In this document: positions 63,311-64,000 of the stretch, piece by piece | How the letters are laid out: each line of letters opens with the position of its first letter | Numbering within the stretch: position 1 is the stretch's first letter | NCBI GenBank assembly: GCA_003993805.1 | Contig: RSEF01000012.1 | Location: 1,997,408-2,061,407 of the forward strand | DNA from: Himantopus leucocephalus | Taxonomy: Eukaryota; Chordata; Aves; Charadriiformes; Recurvirostridae | Direction: 5' to 3' | Length of the DNA: 64,000 bases | The notes under the pieces: model-generated | Database searches by the model: none | What the model was told of the DNA's origin: nothing | What the model saw: only the letters and a program-made list of their open reading frames with translations | Position numbers and translations under genes: made by a program

Positions 63311-63413
63311 AGAAATCAATTCCATTCCCCAAACAATGGCGAAGGCCTTGAGGAGATATTGATCTGTGGCAGAGCTGGAGAGGGGAGCATTTGTGACACA
63401 GAGATGCTCTTTT
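63311..63413 (+). other. Candidate cassette or pseudoexon, 103 bp
   Basis: A T/C-rich tract ending in CGCCTCAG at 63310 and a strong donor GTAAGTA at 63414 frame 103 bases with no stop in the frame continuing from the upstream phase-0 exon (34 codons plus one base). It does not resemble any alpha2delta exon. Its length is not a multiple of three, so inclusion would shift the frame. It could be a poison exon or a chance pairing of splice sites. Confidence -1.
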
Positions 63414-64000
63414 GTAAGTAAAAGATAATTACCAGATCATGGGGACACTTGCTGAATAGGATGACATTAAATAGGCATCAGGGTGAAGGGCACCAAAGCC
63501 TCCGAATGAAGCATCGGAATAGCTCTGTCCTCTCCGGCAGCTCCAGCTCCTCCTCCCTGCTTCCCTCTGCCACTGCTCCTGCTCCCCACCCCAGATCCTC
63601 CTTTTGTCCCCACACTCCTCCTGATTTCATCTCTCTGTCCCTTCCCCACGGTTCCTGGGCGTCCTGTCTCTCCCTGCTGCAGCAGGGATGCACCCGGAGC
63701 CAGCGGGCTGCTGTCCCCAAAACCAGGGCGGCAGAAGGGGCTGCTCCCCTTGCCTTGGTTTTGCTGGTGCTTCCAAATCCTGGTTTATTTATTTAAGTGC
63801 TGGTAGGACAAACAGACCTCTACAACAGCTCCGAGCACCGTAGCAATGAACCCCATGGTGATATTAATAGCTTCCAGGTAGGGGGTCTTGGATGGGGCAG
63901 GGGACTGTCCCTCTGCTGTGAAGCTTCAGCTAATGGGTCTGGGGTAGGGGTGGCTGTTGGAGGACCCCGAGCTCATGGTTGACTCTCAGACCACTCGTCT
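63414..64000 (+). other. CACNA2D2: CACNA2D2 intron 3, last 587 bases (no gene seen)
   Basis: Follows the candidate cassette exon. It opens with a good donor-like GTAAGTA at 63414-63420. The rest is C/T-rich and then mixed sequence. I looked for the next expected 60-bp exon (beginning RLADAAENF in the human protein) and did not find it. Confidence -1.

Noticed and set aside
63819..63878. Open segment ending in a CAG|GTAGGG donor-like site, considered as the next CACNA2D2 exon.
   Set aside because: The upstream acceptor is weak, and the translation does not match the expected RLADAAENF segment.

Overview
This window is intronic DNA from one vertebrate gene, most likely of a bird. The only protein-coding sequence I can support is a 117-bp internal exon at 7529-7645 on the + strand. 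Its 39 codons closely match the third coding exon of CACNA2D2, the alpha2delta-2 auxiliary subunit of voltage-gated calcium channels. A branch point, a pyrimidine tract, an AG acceptor and a GTAAAG donor frame it cleanly. The bird assignment rests mainly on a CR1 LINE fragment at 25398-25487 of the kind common in bird genomes. Other CR1-type LINE pieces and MIR-like SINE relics fit an amniote, and crocodilian or turtle is not excluded by the sequence alone.

Layout: 1-7528 is the 3' part of the intron before the exon (intron 2 by analogy with CACNA2D1/2). 7529-7645 is the exon. 7646-64000 is the 5' part of the following intron, which is over 56 kb long without reaching the next expected 60-bp exon. 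The intron holds LINE fragments (25.4, 43.2-44.1, 54.9-55.2 and 62.4 kb), MIR-like fragments (18.9, 25.5, 26.6, 28.8 and 50.5 kb), simple repeats, a G/T-rich tract (30.0 kb) and CpG-dense patches (20.5, 32.9 and 49.4 kb). Several AT-rich blocks resemble conserved non-coding elements. No tRNA, rRNA, CRISPR array or intact transposon was seen.

The sequence is a draft assembly. There is a 100-N gap at 26309-26408 and four single-N joins at 525, 26512, 33128 and 50257, each flanked by a near-identical direct duplication. These look like unmerged contig overlaps rather than biology.

I found no novel multi-gene system. The best leads are non-coding: a possible 103-bp frame-shifting cassette exon at 63311-63413, a zero-length (recursive-splice-like) exon site at 13196/13197, a POU octamer plus SOX motif pair at 39209-39229, two convergent CTCF-like motifs at 18.6 and 41.3 kb, and a CpG-dense patch near 49.4 kb that might be an internal promoter. 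Family assignments for repeats and the exon come from memory of consensus sequences, not from a search.
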